In this document: positions 1 through 8,872 of the stretch, in pieces
How the letters are laid out: each line of letters begins with the position of its first letter
How positions within the stretch are numbered: position 1 is the first letter of the stretch
Origin: JBFGCA01 sp041567315
GTDB lineage: Bacteria; Acidobacteriota; Thermoanaerobaculia; Multivoradales; JAHEKO01
Length of the DNA stretch: 28,875 nt
Direction: 5' to 3'
Assembly (NCBI GenBank): GCA_041567315.1
Contig: JBFGCA010000058.1
Span: 1 to 28,875 of the forward strand
Made by a program: the position numbers and the translations under genes
Notes under the pieces: generated by a model
Told to the model about the DNA's origin: nothing
Databases searched by the model: none
Seen by the model: the letters and a program-made list of their open reading frames with translations, nothing else

Positions 1-26
1 ACGCCCGCGCCTTCGAGCGCGGGCGT
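1..26 (-). terminator. GC-rich hairpin after cytochrome gene, possible terminator
   Basis: A perfect 10-bp inverted repeat (positions 1-10 and 17-26, arms ACGCCCGCGC/GCGCGGGCGT) encloses a 6-base loop. It lies 27 bases past the stop of the minus-strand cytochrome gene, where a transcription terminator would be expected. The window ends before any U-tract could be seen, so the intrinsic-terminator call is only likely. Confidence 0.5.
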
Positions 27-53
27 CCCCGCCGGAGTCGACTTGCGGTGTCC

Positions 54-653
54 TCAGCTCGCGGGAACCGCGGCGGCCGCGGTCGACGCTAGCGGCGGCA
101 GCGGCTCGGGTACCCGGTTGTGGATCGGCGGGATGGTCCTGAGGTAGGCGTAGATCGACTCGAGGTCCTGGTCGGTCATCTGGCCGTAGACCTTCCAGGG
201 CATCGGCGGCAGGATGGGCCGGGAGACCCCCCAGTGGCGGCCGCTGCGGATGGTGTTGACGAAGATGTCCTCGGTCCAGATGCCGATCCCGGTGTTCTCG
301 TCCGGGGTCAGGTTGGCGGTGAAGCTCACCCCCCAGGGACCGGCCCAGGCGGTGTTGGTGCCGGCTGCGGCGACCACCCAGGGGCCGTTGCCCAGGTCCG
401 GCGCCGGCGGCATCACGAGGTCCTCGGGATGGCCGGAGAGGGCGCGGCTCATGTCCGGCTCGGGCCCCTCGGGCCCGTCGACCCACGGGGTGTGGCAGTC
501 GTGGCAGCCCGAGGTGCTGACCAGGTAGCGGCCGCGCTCGACCTTGCCCTTGAGGGCCGCTTCCGGAGAGAGCTTGCCGATGGCGCCGCTCGCCAGGGCG
601 AGGCCGGCCAGCGCCGCCACCGCCGATCCGAGGAGCACTGAAGACTTGGTCAT
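54..653 (-). CDS. Exported monohaem cytochrome c
   Basis: A 199-residue protein that should carry one covalently bound haem and move electrons in the periplasm. It has an N-terminal hydrophobic signal or anchor (residues about 5-24), a single CHDCH haem-binding motif at 50-54, and a later PPMPW stretch that could supply the axial Met ligand. The middle block (TANLTPDENTGIG, then WTEDIF) and the C-terminal TDQDLESIYAYLRTIPP segment are typical of cytochromes that partner alcohol, aldehyde or sugar dehydrogenases; no dehydrogenase is adjacent, so the electron donor is unknown. The ATG at 653 has a good ribosome-binding site (GGGAGGT) about 8 bases upstream. The gene lies downstream of the LuxR-type regulator on the same strand, separated by a palindrome-rich spacer. 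Confidence 0.85.
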   Translation of the reverse strand: MTKSSVLLGSAVAALAGLALASGAIGKLSPEAALKGKVERGRYLVSTSGCHDCHTPWVDGPEGPEPDMSRALSGHPEDLVMPPAPDLGNGPWVVAAAGTNTAWAGPWGVSFTANLTPDENTGIGIWTEDIFVNTIRSGRHWGVSRPILPPMPWKVYGQMTDQDLESIYAYLRTIPPIHNRVPEPLPPLASTAAAAVPAS

Positions 654-830
654 GGTTCGACCTCCCTAGTTCCGCGGCGACCGCAACCCTTGTCGATCGC
701 CATGGCAAGCACTGTAGGAGGGGTCGGGCCGTCGAAACTTCGACCGTCCGGACCAATTTTGGCCGGCGGACGGGCTGTACATGGTCCGTTCGGACCAGTC
801 CGGAGCCCGCGGCCCGGGGATGGGACCCCC
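654..830 (-). promoter_or_regulatory. Palindrome-rich spacer upstream of cytochrome gene
   Basis: This 177-base gap holds three inverted repeats: GTCGAA-AC-TTCGAC at 731-744, CCAA-TT-TTGG at 753-762, and TGGTCCG-TT-CGGACCA at 782-797. The half-site CGGACCA occurs at 749-755 and again at 791-797, 42 bases apart, which is about four helical turns. A possible minus-strand -10 (TACAGT, about 709-714) lies where the 731-744 palindrome would cover a poor -35 box. That arrangement suits an activator-dependent promoter for the cytochrome gene. The neighbouring LuxR-type protein is the obvious candidate activator, but this is inference. Confidence 0.45.
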
Positions 831-2540
831 TCAGAGGATGCCGTGGCGGGCCGCAAAGGTGGCCGCCGCGGCGCGCGAGGGAAGGTCGAGCCGGGTGAGG
901 ATGTCGGCGATGTGGCGCTTGACGGTGAACTCGCTCACGTAAAGTCGCTCGCCGATCTCGCGGTTGCTCAGGCCCTGGGCGACGTGACGCAGCACCTCGC
1001 GCTGGCGCGGGGTGAGGCCGTGGACCCGGCGGCGATCTTCGCCCGGCGTCACCGCCGCCTCGCCGGCCGGTTCGGCGCCCAGCTCCTGGAGCAGGGCGGT
1101 GACGCGGGCCGACTCGCCGTGGGCGCCGATCTCCTCGAGCTGGGCGCGGGCGGCGAGCAGCTCCTCGCGGGCGGCGCCACGGTTGCCGAGGCGGTGGAGG
1201 ACCCGGGCGAGGTCGATGCGCGTGCGCCCCATCTCGAAGGGCGCGGCGGTGTCGCCGAAGCGGTCGATGGCCTCCTCGAGGCGGGCTCGCGCCGTCGGCA
1301 GGTCGCCGGCGGCCGCCGCCAGCAGCCCCTCGGTGGCGCGGACGGTGGCCTGGATCGCCTCGGTGCCGACGTCCTCGGAGACCGCGCGCAGCTCGGCGAC
1401 GCAGCCCTCGGCGCGCTCCAGCTCGCCGCGCCCGCAGTGGGCGCGCGCCAGGATCGCCAGCCCCGGGACGCGGTGGATGCGGTCGCCGGCCGGCAGCCGG
1501 CGGAAGTAGCGCTCCACCAGATCCACCGCGGCGTCGTGGTTGCCCTGATCGAGGGCCAGGGCGGCGCGCCCGAGCGAGGCCAGCGGGCTGGCCTCGGAGC
1601 GCGCGAAGAGCGCCGCGGCCTCGTCGTAGCGGCCCTGACGGCGGCGCAGGTCGCCCAGCCGGGCGGTGGTCTCCGGCAGGCTGACCGGCGCGATCGGCGC
1701 CAGGTCGCGGGCCGCGGCCTGGAGCTCGCTCTCGGCCTCCTCGAAGGCGCCACGCCAGATCAGGATCGCGGCGTGGTGCGCCCGGCAGTAGCTCAGGCGG
1801 TAGTCGATCCGCATCCGGCGAGCGCCCTCGCGGGCCACCTCCAGCCACTGGCCGGCGCGGTCGAAGTCGTGCGCCAGCTCGCAGGCGCGGAGCATGTAGC
1901 AGTAGGCCTGCCCGATCGCCTGGACGTCGGCCAGCTCGCCGGTGGCGGCGGCGGTCGCCGCCTCGTCGAGGCGCTGGAGGCCGTCGGCGAACCGCCCCTC
2001 GGCCACCAGGGTCAAGCCCTCCAGGCCGGTGGCGAACAGCTCGACGTCGCGCCGGCCCAGGGACTGGGCCAGCTCGCGGCCCTCGGCGAGGCGCCGGCGC
2101 CCGGTCGGCAAGTCGTCGTGGAACAGGAACGCCAGGTGCCCCTCCCAGAGGGCCAGCCAGGCGTGCTCGGGGCCGGGCTCGAGGCCGTCGAGCAGCCGGT
2201 GGGCGCGGCGCAGCCAGCCGTTGGCGACGGCGTCCTCGCCGCGGCTGCCGGCGTACTCCAGGGCCAGGTTGATGGCCTGTCGCGCCGCGTCCCGCCGCGC
2301 CTCGCGCTGCTGGTAGAGGACGAAGGCGCGCTCGTAGCTCTGGAGAGCGGCCGGCATCTCCCCCAGCCAGCACAGCGCCGTGGCCAGCCCCTCGTGAGCG
2401 TCGGCCGTCTCGCCGTTCTCGAGGGCGGCGGTGAACCGCTGCCGAGCCTCCCGCCAGTCCCAGCCGGCGAGCGCCCGCCAGCCGGCGTCGAGGTCGGCGT
2501 CGGGAGGCGGCACGGCGTGAAGACGTCGGGCCTGGGGCAT
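831..2540 (-). CDS. LuxR-family regulator with long TPR-like region
   Basis: A 569-residue DNA-binding transcription regulator. The C-terminal 62 residues form a clear LuxR-type helix-turn-helix (LTPRQREVLRHVAQGLSNREIG, then YVSEFTVKRHIADILTRL). Everything before it is alanine- and arginine-rich paired helices with spacing typical of tetratricopeptide repeats (for example A..FARSEASPLASLGRAALAL and TARARLEEAIDRFG). This resembles the back half of MalT/LAL regulators but lacks the N-terminal P-loop ATPase, so the ligand or partner is presumably sensed by the TPR superhelix. The ATG at 2540 has no obvious ribosome-binding site. It is divergent from the P1 peptidase gene, and the cytochrome gene lies downstream on the same strand. 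Target genes are not shown by sequence; the palindromes at 731-797 are candidates. Confidence 0.85.
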   Translation of the reverse strand: MPQARRLHAVPPPDADLDAGWRALAGWDWREARQRFTAALENGETADAHEGLATALCWLGEMPAALQSYERAFVLYQQREARRDAARQAINLALEYAGSRGEDAVANGWLRRAHRLLDGLEPGPEHAWLALWEGHLAFLFHDDLPTGRRRLAEGRELAQSLGRRDVELFATGLEGLTLVAEGRFADGLQRLDEAATAAATGELADVQAIGQAYCYMLRACELAHDFDRAGQWLEVAREGARRMRIDYRLSYCRAHHAAILIWRGAFEEAESELQAAARDLAPIAPVSLPETTARLGDLRRRQGRYDEAAALFARSEASPLASLGRAALALDQGNHDAAVDLVERYFRRLPAGDRIHRVPGLAILARAHCGRGELERAEGCVAELRAVSEDVGTEAIQATVRATEGLLAAAAGDLPTARARLEEAIDRFGDTAAPFEMGRTRIDLARVLHRLGNRGAAREELLAARAQLEEIGAHGESARVTALLQELGAEPAGEAAVTPGEDRRRVHGLTPRQREVLRHVAQGLSNREIGERLYVSEFTVKRHIADILTRLDLPSRAAAATFAARHGIL

Positions 2541-2631
2541 GGCTGGCTAACCCATTATGAACCGCGTCGGGCCCCCGGTCTATTCCACGCGGGGGCGGCC
2601 CGCCGCCGGGCCCAGGCTCCGCCCCGGCGCT

Positions 2632-3864
2632 ATGATGCCGTCGGTGGCCCTCAGGTTCCTGCCGCGTTTGCTGCTGGCGCTGCTCGTCGTGGGTAGCGGC
2701 GGGCCCACGTCCGCCGAAGAGGCCCGGGAGCGGCCCCGGGCCCGGGAGGCCGGGCTGGTGGTGGGCGTCTTCCGCACCGGGCCGCTCAACGCCATCACCG
2801 ACGTGGCCGGCGTGCGGGTCGGGCACGCGACGGTCGTCCGCGGCGACGACGTCCGGACCGGCGTCACCGCCGTCGTCCCGGCGCCGGGCAACCTCTACAC
2901 CCACCCGGTGCCGGGGTGGATCCACGTCGGCAACGGCTACGGCAAGCTGATCGGCGAGACCCAGGTCCGCGAGTTCGGCGAGCTCGAGACGCCGATCCTG
3001 CTGACCTGCACGCTCTGCGTGTGGAGCGCCGCCAACGCGCTCAAGGAGTGGGTCTACGAGCAGCCGGGGATGGGCGAGCACACCGTCAACCCGGTGGTCG
3101 GCGAGACCAACGACTCGATCGTCAACGACATGTGGGCCGACCCCGTCCAGCGGGCCGAGGTCTTCGCCGCCCTCGACGGCGCCAGCGGCGGCCCCGTCGC
3201 CGAGGGCAGCGTCGGCGCCGGCACCGGCACCCAGGCCTTCTCCTGGAAGGGCGGCATCGGGACCAGCTCCAGGGTGCTGCCCTCGGCGCTCGGCGGCTGG
3301 ACGATCGGCGTCCTGGTCCAGACCAACTTCGGGGGCACGCTGACGGTCAACGGCGCCCCGGTAGGCCGTGAGCTGGGCAGCTACGCCTACCGCGACGAGC
3401 TGGAAGCGGGCCGGGCGGGCGGCGAAGGCGAGGACGGCTCGATCATGATGGTGGTGGCGACCGACGCGCCGCTCACCCCCCGCAGCCTCGATCGGATGGC
3501 CCAGCGGGCGATGCTCGGTCTCGCCCGCACCGGCTCGTTCGCCCACAACGGCTCGGGCGACTACGTCATCGCCTTCTCGACCCACCCGGACGTCCGCCGG
3601 CCCCGCCGCAGCCCCGACCCGGTCACCGTGCCGACCCTGGTCAACGAGTCGATGTCGCCGCTCTTCGCGGCGACGGTCGAAGCCACCGAGGAGGCGATCT
3701 ACAACGCCCTCTTCAAGGCCACCACCGTCACCAGCTCGCGCGGCACCCTCGAGGCGATCCCGCTGGCGCCGCTGCTCGATGTCCTCGAGGAGTACCGGGT
3801 CCTCGGCTGGGACCGGCGGCTGCCGCCGGCGGCGACCGAACAAGCCGGACCGGGGAGCCGATGA
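2632..3864 (+). CDS. P1-family peptidase (DmpA-type aminopeptidase/amidohydrolase)
   Basis: A member of the DmpA/peptidase family S58, self-processing N-terminal nucleophile hydrolases that remove N-terminal residues from peptides or hydrolyse amides and esters. Family hallmarks are the N-terminal NAITDVAGVRVGHATV block, GNGYGKLIGETQV, VVGETNDSIVNDM, GTGTQAFSWKGGIGTSSRVL and the GSIMMVVATDAPLTPR segment. By comparison with DmpA, the Ser of GSIMMV (residue 270 from this start) should become the nucleophile after autocleavage between Gly and Ser. I chose the ATG at 2632 (or 2635) because it opens directly onto a signal peptide (LRFLPRLLLALLVVG..SAEE), implying export; an in-frame ATG at 2557 would add 25 unlikely residues. 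It ends 10 bases from the convergent kinase gene. Substrate unknown. Confidence 0.9.
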   Translation: MMPSVALRFLPRLLLALLVVGSGGPTSAEEARERPRAREAGLVVGVFRTGPLNAITDVAGVRVGHATVVRGDDVRTGVTAVVPAPGNLYTHPVPGWIHVGNGYGKLIGETQVREFGELETPILLTCTLCVWSAANALKEWVYEQPGMGEHTVNPVVGETNDSIVNDMWADPVQRAEVFAALDGASGGPVAEGSVGAGTGTQAFSWKGGIGTSSRVLPSALGGWTIGVLVQTNFGGTLTVNGAPVGRELGSYAYRDELEAGRAGGEGEDGSIMMVVATDAPLTPRSLDRMAQRAMLGLARTGSFAHNGSGDYVIAFSTHPDVRRPRRSPDPVTVPTLVNESMSPLFAATVEATEEAIYNALFKATTVTSSRGTLEAIPLAPLLDVLEEYRVLGWDRRLPPAATEQAGPGSR

Positions 3865-3874
3865 GCTCGGGCTG

Positions 3875-4510
3875 CTAGGCGTCGTCGCCGCTGACGAGGC
3901 CGCCGGTGGCCTCCAGCCAGTCGGCGATGCTGTCGGCGGCGGCGGCGACGCCGTCGTCGGAGACGTCGAGCTCGAGCCGCTCGAGCCGCGACCGCCCGGC
4001 CTCCTCCCGGAACAGCTCCTGCTCGTCGACGAAGGCTTCGAGGTCGTCGTACTGTGAGGGGTTGCCGGAGACCTCGAGCCGCCGCCGGCGCGCCGCCTCG
4101 AAGCTCTCCGGGCGGCGGCTGCAGAGCACCAGCCGGAAGCCGACCGCGCCGAGGCGGGCGTCGAGCCAGTCGAGGTCCGGAGCACGGTCGCGGTGGCGGC
4201 GCTGCCACACCCGGGTCGAGAGGTGGAAACGGTCGACGATCCAGGAGTAGTAGCGGAGGTTCTCGAAGATGGTCGCCCAGGCGGCGTAGGTCTCGAGCGC
4301 CCTGGCTTCCTCCTTGGGAAGGTAGTTGATCAGGCCGCGGCCCCACGGCCGGTTGGTGAAGCCGCACCACTCGGCCGAGATCAGCGGCGAGTGGTAGCGA
4401 TAGCGCCTCGGACCCACCACCCGCGGGTGCTTCGCGAGGGCGAAGGCGATCTCGGTCTTGCCGGTCAGCCGCGTCCCCTCGAGGATCACCTTGGGCACCA
4501 GCTTCGGCAT
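3875..4510 (-). CDS. P-loop kinase, thymidylate-kinase-like fold
   Basis: A 211-residue cytoplasmic protein with a Walker A motif, GTRLTGKT (residues 12-19), right after the first beta strand, and a DRFHLST motif near the middle. The combination of an early P-loop and a DRF-x-x-S motif is typical of thymidylate and deoxynucleoside kinases, so an ATP-dependent phosphotransferase is likely. The usual C-terminal parts of Tmk are not recognisable, and the substrate could be something else, such as a sugar or nucleoside. A GTG at 4528 would add six residues; the ATG at 4510 places the first beta strand as in the family. No ribosome-binding site is evident. It is convergent with the P1 peptidase gene and divergent from rpoD, with no partner gene to suggest a pathway. 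Confidence 0.65.
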   Translation of the reverse strand: MPKLVPKVILEGTRLTGKTEIAFALAKHPRVVGPRRYRYHSPLISAEWCGFTNRPWGRGLINYLPKEEARALETYAAWATIFENLRYYSWIVDRFHLSTRVWQRRHRDRAPDLDWLDARLGAVGFRLVLCSRRPESFEAARRRRLEVSGNPSQYDDLEAFVDEQELFREEAGRSRLERLELDVSDDGVAAAADSIADWLEATGGLVSGDDA

Positions 4511-4714
4511 CGTGCCGCAGTATGGCACCGCCTACCATTGCTCCCGTTCCGCTGACCGGCGCCCGAGAAGCGCGGGTCGGCGGTCGGCAGGGGTTCCGCG
4601 CTATAGTGAGGGCCGAGGGCCCTGAGGGCGGCCCCGAACCTGTTGACTCCCCCACTTACCGGCGCAACTGCCCGAGGCATGGTCGGGCCCGGGTGGCCTG
4701 TCTAGCTCACCATC
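4511..4714. other. Divergent promoter spacer of kinase and rpoD
   Basis: The 204 bases hold no gene I can support. TATAGT at 4602-4607 could be a plus-strand -10 for rpoD, but the hexamer 17 bases upstream is a poor -35. TTGACT at 4643-4648 lacks a matching -10. The start of rpoD at 4715 has no purine-rich ribosome-binding site. Confidence 0.35.
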
Positions 4715-6391
<1,677 letters not shown>

Positions 6392-6397
6392 AAAAAA

Positions 6398-6420
6398 GGA
6401 CCCTCCGAATCGGAGGGTCC
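6398..6420 (-). terminator. Intrinsic terminator of the RRM gene
   Basis: A perfect 10-bp stem (6398-6407 with 6411-6420) and a 3-base loop is followed, on the minus strand, by seven U residues (the A run at 6391-6397). It lies 43 bases past the stop of the RRM gene. On the plus strand there is no U-tract after the hairpin, but the stem directly follows the rpoD stop and could also slow transcription from that side. Confidence 0.9.
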
Positions 6421-6463
6421 AGCCACCGCCGCGAAGGTCCCGAGAACCCCGCTGCGGCGTCGA

Positions 6464-6739
6464 TTACCGGAACGACCGGCCGTTGCCGCCGTCGTCGCGC
6501 CGCGGCCGCGCCTCGTTGACGGTGAGGCTGCGGTCGCCCAGAGTGGTTCCGTTGAGCGCGCGGATCGCCGTTTCGGCGTCGGCCGCACCCATCTCCACGA
6601 AGCCGAAGCCTCGCGACTGGCCGGTGTTACGGTCGGTGATGACGCTGACGGACTCGACGGCACCGTGCTGGGTAAAGAGCTGGCGCAGCTCGTCTTCGGT
6701 CGTGTTGAAGGCCAGGTTGCCTACGTAGATTTTCTTCAT
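6464..6739 (-). CDS. RRM-domain RNA-binding protein
   Basis: A 91-residue protein that is almost entirely one RNA recognition motif. RNP2 is IYVGNL (residues 4-9) and RNP1 is RGFGFVEM (43-50), both with the aromatic residues that stack on RNA bases. A short basic Gly/Arg tail follows (PRRDDGGNGRSFR). Bacterial single-RRM proteins of this size (Rbp family, known from cyanobacteria and many other phyla) bind single-stranded RNA and are often cold-induced. The start ATG at 6739 has a purine-rich AAAGAGAG ribosome-binding site just upstream and a relatively A-rich leader, unlike the GC-rich surroundings. The gene has its own terminator and is likely monocistronic. Its exact RNA targets cannot be read from sequence. 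Confidence 0.93.
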   Translation of the reverse strand: MKKIYVGNLAFNTTEDELRQLFTQHGAVESVSVITDRNTGQSRGFGFVEMGAADAETAIRALNGTTLGDRSLTVNEARPRRDDGGNGRSFR

Positions 6740-7274
6740 GTTCTCTCTTTTCTGTTTCTGGCGTGGCAGAGGCCGAAACCTCCTACCTACACCGATTCTG
6801 AATACACGATTCCGGAGTCGGAATCTTCCGACGGAGCGAGCTCGCCTTGGGTAGCTGGGTAAGCGACTACTTCAGGAAGGACTCGGGATGCTTCAGGCCG
6901 CAGTGCAGCCCCTCGACACACGGGATCCGCTCGTCACGCACCACTCTAGGGTAGTGCGAGACCGAAGTCAACAGCGCCGCTTCCGGAGCCGTTCGGCGCT
7001 CGCGCCGGTGGTCGGAGGCGCCACTGTCACCGGCCGGCGGAACAGGTAGGCCAAGTTCCGGGAGAGCACGAGCAGGCGCCGGCGCCTTGCTGGCTCCGAC
7101 GGCCGGTGCGATCGGCGAGCAGCCCCGCCCCTGGTGTGCCCGCCCGGGCGCTCGGTGGGCGCTACCTGAACGGGTGGCGCGTTCGCCGGGGATCGGGCCT
7201 ACGCTTGGGGCCGGGCTCCGGGCCACGGCTTTCGTCCCCGGAGATTTCACCATCCCCTCGAGAGGAGGTAGGCG
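6740..7274. other. Intergenic region between RRM gene and cytochrome gene
   Basis: This 535-base gap should hold the promoters of the two divergent genes. The RRM side (6740-6850) is AT-richer and has a perfect 7-bp inverted repeat GATTCCG/CGGAATC at 6808-6825 with a 4-base spacer, plus a partial copy (CGATTC at 6793-6798). The rest (about 6867-7250) shows long open frames on both strands that look like GC-driven noise. The cytochrome side ends in a strong GAGGAGG ribosome-binding site at about 7260. No RNA gene could be supported. Confidence 0.5.
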
Positions 7275-7724
7275 ATGCGACATCTCACGATGGTGGTGGC
7301 GCTGGCCCTGGTGGTCTGCGCTGCCCTGGCTCTGGCCCAGACCGAGACCGAGATCCGGCAGGCGCCGATCACCTGGCAGCAGGCTGCGCTGAGCGACGGC
7401 GAGGCGCTGTACGGCGAGCTGTGCGCGGTCTGCCACGGCGTGACCGGCAAGGGTGACGGACCGGCCGCCCCGGCGCTCGCGGCCCAGCTTTCGGACCTCA
7501 CCCGGCTGGGGGCCGACAACGGCGGAGTGTTTCCCGCCCAGGAGGTAGAGAACGCGATCACCGGCAGCCGGCGGGTCGCCGCCCACGGCACCGCCGAGAT
7601 GCCGGTCTGGGGCCGGGTCTTCGAAGACGTGCGCCCCGATTACAAGCCGGGGCAGCGGTGGGCCTTCGGCCGCGCCCGGGTCTACAACCTGACCGAGTAC
7701 CTGCGGTCGATCCAGTCCGAATAG
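7275..7724 (+). CDS. Small exported class I cytochrome c
   Basis: A 149-residue protein with a cleavable signal peptide (hydrophobic residues about 4-20 ending ALALAQ), one CAVCH haem motif at 50-54 followed by GxxGKGDGPAAPAL, and a TAEMPVWG segment that offers the Met axial ligand. The C-terminal YNLTEYLRSIQ helix closes the fold. These are the standard parts of a periplasmic electron-carrier cytochrome c. The ATG at 7275 has a strong GAGGAGG ribosome-binding site. It stops 8 bases from the convergent end of the DUF1295 gene. No oxidase or dehydrogenase is next to it, so the redox partner is unknown. It could serve the oxidative steps of the adjacent lipid operon, but nothing in the sequence shows this. 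Confidence 0.9.
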   Translation: MRHLTMVVALALVVCAALALAQTETEIRQAPITWQQAALSDGEALYGELCAVCHGVTGKGDGPAAPALAAQLSDLTRLGADNGGVFPAQEVENAITGSRRVAAHGTAEMPVWGRVFEDVRPDYKPGQRWAFGRARVYNLTEYLRSIQSE

Positions 7725-7732
7725 CCTCTCGA

Positions 7733-8524
7733 CTAATCGCGCGGCGGCCAGGGGAAGAAGGCGCTGGTGCGCCGCACGTAGTCCCGGTACTTGGGCTTGG
7801 CGTCGCCGAGACCCCTCTCGAGCAGCGCCACGCCCGAGACCTTGACGATCAGGAAGCTCATCAGGGCGGGGCCGATCAGGGTCCAGGCCGACCCGGGAGT
7901 GGCCAGGGCGAAGCAGCCGATGCCCCACCACAGGGTGGCGTCGCCGAAGTAGTTGGGGTGGCGGGTGTAGCGCCACAGCCCGCGGTCCATGACCTTGCCG
8001 CGGTTGGCCGGGTCGGCCTTGAAGCGGGCGAGCTGGAGGTCGCCCACCGCCTCGAAAAAGAGGCCGACGGCGAAGAGCGCCAGGCCCAGCAGGTCGAGCC
8101 ACGTCCAGCCGGCCGGCAGGCGCGACGCCTGCACCTGGAGGAGCGGCATGCCGACCAGCCAGAACAGCGCGCCCTGCAGCCAGAAGACGATGAACAGCGA
8201 CAGCAGCGGGAACCGCGGGCCCCACTTCTGGCGCATGGCGGCGTAGCGGTAGTCCTCGCCCTGGCCCCAGTTGCGCCACAGGATGTAGAGCGCCAGGCGC
8301 AGGCCCCAGATCGTCACCAGCACCGGCACCAGAGTCTGCCGGAAGGTCTCGACCGGCACCCGGCTGCGGTAGAGCCAGGCCAGCATGACGAAGCCGAGCC
8401 CCCAGAAGACGTCGATGATCGAGACGTCCCGCCTGACGAGGCTCGCCATCCAGACCAGCGTCGTCAGCCCCAGGGCGGCCAGCAGCCCGGGCCCGGCCAG
8501 GGCGGCGATCTGGTCCGGCGTCAT
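7733..8524 (-). CDS. DUF1295 family membrane protein (steroid 5-alpha-reductase-like)
   Basis: A 263-residue integral membrane protein with about six hydrophobic segments. The C-terminal part carries the family signature DRGLWRYTRHPNYFGDATLWWG and ends with the usual KYRDYVRRTSAFFPWPP, placing it with DUF1295 proteins, relatives of steroid 5-alpha-reductases and isoprenylcysteine methyltransferases. Such folds use NADPH or S-adenosylmethionine on lipid substrates; the exact reaction of DUF1295 proteins is not settled. It is the last gene of the seven-gene lipid operon. Its ATG overlaps the stop of the DUF1475 gene by four bases (ATGA), with a GGAGGAG ribosome-binding site, so the two are translationally coupled. 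By context it probably reduces or otherwise modifies the product of the upstream methyltransferases (inference). Confidence 0.85.
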   Translation of the reverse strand: MTPDQIAALAGPGLLAALGLTTLVWMASLVRRDVSIIDVFWGLGFVMLAWLYRSRVPVETFRQTLVPVLVTIWGLRLALYILWRNWGQGEDYRYAAMRQKWGPRFPLLSLFIVFWLQGALFWLVGMPLLQVQASRLPAGWTWLDLLGLALFAVGLFFEAVGDLQLARFKADPANRGKVMDRGLWRYTRHPNYFGDATLWWGIGCFALATPGSAWTLIGPALMSFLIVKVSGVALLERGLGDAKPKYRDYVRRTSAFFPWPPRD

Positions 8525-8856
8525 TGCTCCTCCCGCCGGAGCAGCAGGTCCTCCACGGTCGCCGAGGGCGGCAGCCGGAAGAGCTGGAGCAGCAGGTAGA
8601 CTGCGATGGCGATGTTGCCGAGCAGCATGAGCAGCACGAACCACAGCACCCGGCGGCCCCAGCTCGGCTCCTTGTAGGCGATCCACAGATAGACGGCCAG
8701 GAACCCGAAGTAGGCGTCGGCCAGGGTGGCGCGAAACCAGGGGTCGGTCCACAGGTCGGCGGCGGCCTCGAACACCCCGCGGTCGAGGCTTGCCGTGGTG
8801 GTCACCGCCAGCATCGCCAGCAGCACCAGGGTGAAGAAGAGCTTCAGTCCGGTCAT
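8521..8856 (-). CDS. DUF1475-like small membrane protein
   Basis: A 111-residue protein with three probable transmembrane helices (FFTLVLLAMLAV, AYFGFLAVYLWIAY, VLWFVLLMLLGNIAIAVYLLL). The pattern ADAYFGFLAVYLWIAYKE followed by WFVLLMLLGNIA agrees with the DUF1475 family, whose function is not known. The ATG at 8856 with GGAG about 9 bases upstream is the natural start, 16 bases after the stop of the preceding methyltransferase gene. Its position between a lipid methyltransferase and a reductase-like protein suggests a helper or membrane-anchoring role in the same pathway (inference). Confidence 0.75.
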   Translation of the reverse strand: MTGLKLFFTLVLLAMLAVTTTASLDRGVFEAAADLWTDPWFRATLADAYFGFLAVYLWIAYKEPSWGRRVLWFVLLMLLGNIAIAVYLLLQLFRLPPSATVEDLLLRREEQ

Positions 8857-8872
8857 CGGTGGAACTCCGGGC

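Noticed and set aside
690..2696. 668-residue plus-strand open frame across the LuxR gene
   Set aside because: It is antisense to a clear LuxR/TPR gene, has low-complexity Gly/Ala/Arg/Gln composition and no family motif; it is an effect of high GC.
6891..6965. Possible tRNA-like or small structured RNA
   Set aside because: Checked for acceptor-stem pairing and a TTCRANNC T-loop on both strands; neither is present.
6867..6970. Short minus-strand peptide ending VEGLHCGLKHPESFLK upstream of the RRM gene
   Set aside because: It reads like a protein end, but it has only TTG or GTG starts, no ribosome-binding site, no recognised family and no neighbour to support it. It could be a decayed gene remnant.
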